A DNA stretch of 8,971 nucleotides from CAYNGH01 sp964396845 (lineage in GTDB: Bacteria > Vulcanimicrobiota > JAJTBE01 > CAYNGH01): contig CAYNGH010000135.1 in the NCBI GenBank assembly GCA_964396845.1, forward strand, positions 1 through 8,971, in the 5' to 3' direction. Both the position numbers and the translations under genes were made by a program. Below are positions 6,063 through 8,971 of the stretch, piece after piece; the stretch's first letter is position 1; every line of letters begins with the position of its first letter. The notes under the pieces were generated by a model. It did no database searches. It was not told where the DNA came from and was given only the letters and a program-made list of their open reading frames with translations.

Positions 6063-6920
6063 TTGAGCCTGGAACAAATCTCGGAAAAGCTGAAAAAAAT
6101 CGAATTCGTCGATCGCCGTTGGGTGTTTCTGATGGTGGCAGTAATGGTAATCATCCCCATCATCAGACCTGTCGGCATGGATGTGGGGGTGACTCCCCCT
6201 GTGCAGAATATTTATGACTTTGTTGAAACTCTTCCCCCGGGAAGTACCATCTGGATGGGGTTCGACTATTACAACTCCACCCGCACAGAATGCGATTCCC
6301 AGGCCAGGGCATTTCTCCGGCATGCGTTCCGTCAGAACCACAGGGTATTCATCACCAGCACCATTCCCGACGGCAACGGCATATCCCGGGAAGTGGCAGG
6401 AGCAGTGGCCCAGGAAATGGGCAAAGTTTACGGCGAGGATTACTGCATCCTGGGATACAAGCCCGGTGCGCTGATCCTGATAAAATCCGTCTGCGACAAT
6501 CTCCGGGGCATATATCCCACCGATTCCTTTGATACTCCCATCGAGGACATCCCCATGATGAAGGATGTCAGGAATGCCCGGGACATCGACATGGTTTTCA
6601 CCGCCACCGATAATGCTTCATTTGATGAATATATCAAGGTGGCCAGCACTCAATACAACATCCCCACCGGTGGCGGAACCACCGGAGTGAGTGTGCCTCA
6701 TCTTTATATCTACATCAATTCCGGCCAGGCCATGGGGCTTCTGGGGGGACTCAAGGGCGCGGCGGAATATGAAAAACTGATTGACAAGAAGGACACTGCC
6801 ACTGCGGGGATGGATGCCCAGTCCTTTGTCCATCTTCTCATCGTTCTTATGATTATATTCTCCAACATTGTTTACTTCGCCCAGAAACATGTTGACAAAG
6901 CCATGGACAAACAGCAATAG
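6063..6920 (+). CDS. Two-TM protein with large probably extracytoplasmic domain, unknown function
   Basis: I do not recognise this 285-residue protein. The TTG at 6063 is preferred as start because GGAG (6052-6055) lies 7 nt upstream; an earlier in-frame TTG at 5985 has no SD and would add 26 residues that look non-coding. One transmembrane segment lies near residues 20-35 after Lys/Arg-rich sequence, and another near 255-272 before a charged tail. The positive-inside rule then puts both ends in the cytoplasm and the domain between them, including FDYYNSTRTECDSQARA (about 67-83) and three cysteines (77, 128, 144), on the outside. A Gly-rich TGGGTTG loop sits near 202-208. The gene begins a plus-strand unit ending in a MutL-family ATPase, with only 5 nt before the next gene, so a shared membrane-associated process is likely. 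Confidence 0.88.
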   Translation: MSLEQISEKLKKIEFVDRRWVFLMVAVMVIIPIIRPVGMDVGVTPPVQNIYDFVETLPPGSTIWMGFDYYNSTRTECDSQARAFLRHAFRQNHRVFITSTIPDGNGISREVAGAVAQEMGKVYGEDYCILGYKPGALILIKSVCDNLRGIYPTDSFDTPIEDIPMMKDVRNARDIDMVFTATDNASFDEYIKVASTQYNIPTGGGTTGVSVPHLYIYINSGQAMGLLGGLKGAAEYEKLIDKKDTATAGMDAQSFVHLLIVLMIIFSNIVYFAQKHVDKAMDKQQ

Positions 6921-6925
6921 CCGGA

Positions 6926-7459
6926 ATGATGGAGAAAGTGTCAATCCAGAAGGACAGAACCGACAGGGACAAGATCCAGGATAAGAACCCACCGGGAGGC
7001 GCCTGGGACACCGGTTCCTCGGTTGATAAAAACAACGATGCAAAGATTCTTCTGGAGATCTGCTATCATCCTGCAGCCAGCCGGCCCTGGGCGGTGGTTC
7101 TCTCGGTGATGGTTATTCTGGCTACGAGTTTTGCCAGCTACCTGGTATTTCAACAGATGCTCCTGCCGGTGCTGGTGATTCTGTTTATGGTTGTCACCAA
7201 CACTTCATTTTTCTTTCCCTCCCGTTATAGCTTTACAGAGGAAAAATTAACCGTCGATAGAATAATTTACAGGAAAACCTTTCCTTGGTCACGTTTCCGT
7301 GGATACTCGCTGGATGGCAACGGCCTTTACCTGAGTCCTTCCAGCGACCCGGAGAGGTTTGACCGTTTCAGAGGGGTTTTTCTGGTTATGGACAAATCCC
7401 GGCAACAAAAGGCCATACCCGTGCTCAAGGAGGTAATTGGTGAACCTGGCCCGAGATGA
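6926..7459 (+). CDS. Two-TM membrane protein with beta-rich, PH-like tail, unknown function
   Basis: This 177-residue protein has a charged, likely disordered first 40 residues, two adjacent hydrophobic helices (about 54-74 and 78-97) and a soluble C-terminal part. That part starts YSFTEEKLTVDRIIYRKTFPW and continues with alternating hydrophobic residues. A membrane hairpin followed by such a strand-rich segment resembles the bacterial PH-like (YcxB-type) architecture, which is a resemblance of layout and not a confirmed family. ATG 6926 follows the preceding stop by 5 nt, with a weak SD; ATG 6929 is an equal alternative. The following gene overlaps its end by 20 nt. Both membrane genes are probably co-expressed with the MutL homologue. 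Confidence 0.82.
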   Translation: MMEKVSIQKDRTDRDKIQDKNPPGGAWDTGSSVDKNNDAKILLEICYHPAASRPWAVVLSVMVILATSFASYLVFQQMLLPVLVILFMVVTNTSFFFPSRYSFTEEKLTVDRIIYRKTFPWSRFRGYSLDGNGLYLSPSSDPERFDRFRGVFLVMDKSRQQKAIPVLKEVIGEPGPR

Positions 7460-7772
7460 AATCACACAGGACAACAGGGATCTGGATCAGTTCATCAGCG
7501 ACCTTGCAAAGCTGGTGGTTGACCGGCATCTGACTGCTCCTGCCATAATGATTCTGGAGTCCTCCAAGCCCCTGACCTTTGCAGGCAGTCAGGCCATCAT
7601 TTTTTTTCAGCCCCTGCTGTCTATGCTCAGCATCTTCAGGGATCATGATAAATTCCAGCAGATCCTTGAGGATCGAAACAGGTTGGAGCAGTTGATTGTG
7701 GCCATTGAGAATTATGAGGACGAAAAAATTCGCATGAAAAAGGTGAACAAGGATGAAAAAAGAGGAGATTAA
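7440..7772 (+). CDS. Small protein between membrane protein and MutL homologue, unknown function
   Basis: This 110-residue protein has no recognised domain. It is predicted largely helical: a charged N-terminus, a central hydrophobic stretch with FAGSQAIIFFQPLLSML, which is short for a membrane span and may be amphipathic, and a charged, Lys/Glu-rich C-terminus. The GTG at 7440 is preferred because AAGGAGGT (7427-7434) lies 5 nt upstream; the in-frame TTG at 7437 is too close. It overlaps the preceding gene by 20 nt and the following one by 20 nt, so its translation is tied to both. Peripheral membrane association is a guess from composition. Confidence 0.85.
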   Translation: MNLARDEITQDNRDLDQFISDLAKLVVDRHLTAPAIMILESSKPLTFAGSQAIIFFQPLLSMLSIFRDHDKFQQILEDRNRLEQLIVAIENYEDEKIRMKKVNKDEKRGD

Positions 7773-8971
7773 ATCGATTCTTGCCACGGACTGCGGCAGT
7801 ACCACCACCAAGGCGATTCTCATTGAAAAGCGCGATAATGAATACCGCCTTATAGTCCGGGGTGAAGCCCCCACCACCGTTGAAGCCCCGGTGGAAGACG
7901 TGACCCGGGGAGTGCTCAATGCCTCCACCGAGGTTCAGGAACTGGCGGGCCGGCCCATACTTGCCCCCGACGGCGAGTCGATAATAAAGCCCCAGAAGGG
8001 GAACGAAGGGGTGGATATATACCTGTCCACATCTTCTGCAGGAGGCGGACTCCAGATGATGGTTGCGGGACTGGTGAAGCAGATGACTGCAGAATCGGCA
8101 TCCCGGGCTGCACTGGGCGCAGGGGCCATCGTGATGGATGCCCTGGCTACCAACGACGGCAGAAAGGATTTCGAAAAAATCGAGCGGATCCGAACCTTGC
8201 GTCCCGACATGGTTCTCCTGGCGGGGGGTGTTGACGGAGGCGAAAAAAAGAAGGTGGTGGATCTTGCCCAGATTATCGCCGCGGCGGATCCCAAGCCAAG
8301 GCTGGGGGCCAGCTATCAACTGCCGGTGATCTATGCGGGCAATGTGGATGCCCGGGACGAGGTGACAGGGATCCTGGGAGATAAAACCGCCCTTGACATC
8401 ACCGACAACCTGCGTCCTTCCATGGAAAAAGAAAACCTGATGCCTGCCCGACACAAGATCCAGAAGCTGTTTCTGGAGCATGTCATGAGCCAGGCGCCGG
8501 GTTATCCTCACCTGATGGAGCTTGTGGACGAAGAGATTATGCCTACTCCCGCAGCGGTGGGAGCAATCATGCAGAGAATCGCCCAGCAGAACAACATATC
8601 AGTGGTGGGAGTGGACATCGGCGGGGCGACTACCGATGTATTCTCGGTTTTCGACGAGGTATTCAACCGCACCGTTTCTGCCAACTACGGAATGAGCTAT
8701 TCCATATCCAATGTATTTGCCGATGCGGGCCTGGAACGGGTGATGCGGTGGGTCCCCTTCGATCTGGACGAGGCGGATCTTCGAAACCGCATCAAAAACA
8801 AAATGATCCGTCCCACCACCATTCCTCAGCTTCTGGAGGAGCTGATCATCGAACAGGCCGCAGCCCGGGAAGCCCTGACCCTTTCCTTCGAGCAACACAA
8901 GGCTCTGGCAACGGGTCTGAAGGGTGTTCAGCGGGAAAGGACCATTGCCGATGCCTTCAGCCAGAGTGCCG
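7753..8971 (+). CDS. glmL: MutL/GlmL-family ASKHA ATPase (3' end outside window)
   Basis: The frame runs without a stop from ATG 7753 to the window edge, giving 406 residues; full-length relatives are somewhat longer. An SD (GGTG, 7742-7745) lies 7 nt upstream. The ASKHA nucleotide-binding motifs are clear: phosphate-1 DCGSTTTKA (13-21), LLAGGVDGG (155-163), IYAGN (193-197) and phosphate-2 VDIGGATTD (287-295). STSSAGGGLQMMVAGL (92-107) and ALGAGA (120-125) are MutL-family blocks. In glutamate-fermenting bacteria the gene lies between the glutamate mutase subunits GlmS and GlmE, and the protein is thought to act as a chaperone or reactivase for the B12 enzyme. No mutase subunit is present in this window and the neighbours are membrane proteins, so glutamate mutase maintenance cannot be assumed. 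Confidence 0.93.
   Translation, partial: MKKEEIKSILATDCGSTTTKAILIEKRDNEYRLIVRGEAPTTVEAPVEDVTRGVLNASTEVQELAGRPILAPDGESIIKPQKGNEGVDIYLSTSSAGGGLQMMVAGLVKQMTAESASRAALGAGAIVMDALATNDGRKDFEKIERIRTLRPDMVLLAGGVDGGEKKKVVDLAQIIAAADPKPRLGASYQLPVIYAGNVDARDEVTGILGDKTALDITDNLRPSMEKENLMPARHKIQKLFLEHVMSQAPGYPHLMELVDEEIMPTPAAVGAIMQRIAQQNNISVVGVDIGGATTDVFSVFDEVFNRTVSANYGMSYSISNVFADAGLERVMRWVPFDLDEADLRNRIKNKMIRPTTIPQLLEELIIEQAAAREALTLSFEQHKALATGLKGVQRERTIADAFSQSA

Noticed and set aside
5873..6341. Minus-strand open frames across the divergent region
   Set aside because: They are antisense to the membrane-protein gene and lack motifs; only the terminal 7-codon piece with its own SD is kept, as a low-confidence leader.
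7636..8511. Open frame of 291 codons on the minus strand
   Set aside because: It lies antisense to the small protein and the MutL homologue, whose motifs are unmistakable. Its composition (His, Gly, Cys-rich) is that of a shadow frame.

Overview
The window looks like ordinary chromosomal DNA of a bacterium of moderate G+C, packed with short intergenic gaps and overlapping genes. Nothing fixes the taxonomy. Glycine-rich coding bias, TTG and GTG starts with clear Shine-Dalgarno (SD) sites, a secreted TPR protein and an oxygen-independent-looking sulfur and cofactor gene set would suit an uncultivated, probably anaerobic or microaerobic Gram-negative lineage, but this is inference only. No RNA gene, CRISPR array, insertion sequence or phage gene was seen.

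Layout. From 1 to 5868 everything is on the minus strand, in two units. The left unit (2532 down to 1) is a reactive-sulfur module: a consensus sigma-70 promoter buried in AT-rich palindromes drives a small ArsR-family repressor with paired cysteines. Next is a large CoA-disulfide-reductase-like flavoprotein fused to rhodanese, TusA and DsrE domains, whose 3' end lies beyond the window. The regulator probably senses persulfide or another thiol-reactive signal and derepresses its own operon, and the fused enzyme would move sulfane sulfur between its domains.

The second minus-strand unit (5868 down to 2549) is uppP (undecaprenyl-diphosphate phosphatase), then a clostripain-like C11 cysteine peptidase, then an exported TPR protein. 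The gaps are 6 nt and -4 nt, so the three are probably co-transcribed and the last two translationally coupled. The job of the peptidase and TPR pair is unknown.

A divergent intergenic region (about 5869-6062) holds a 9-bp inverted repeat, a third copy of its core and a possible 7-codon leader ORF for uppP. From 6063 rightward on the plus strand lies a four-gene unit with tiny gaps and 20-nt overlaps: a two-TM protein with a large, probably extracytoplasmic domain; a two-TM protein with a beta-rich tail; a small conserved-looking soluble protein; and a MutL/GlmL-family ASKHA ATPase that runs off the right edge. No glutamate mutase subunit is present here, so the MutL homologue's partner is open. 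The most interesting points are the self-contained persulfide-type regulon, the uppP/C11/TPR operon, and the membrane-associated MutL operon.
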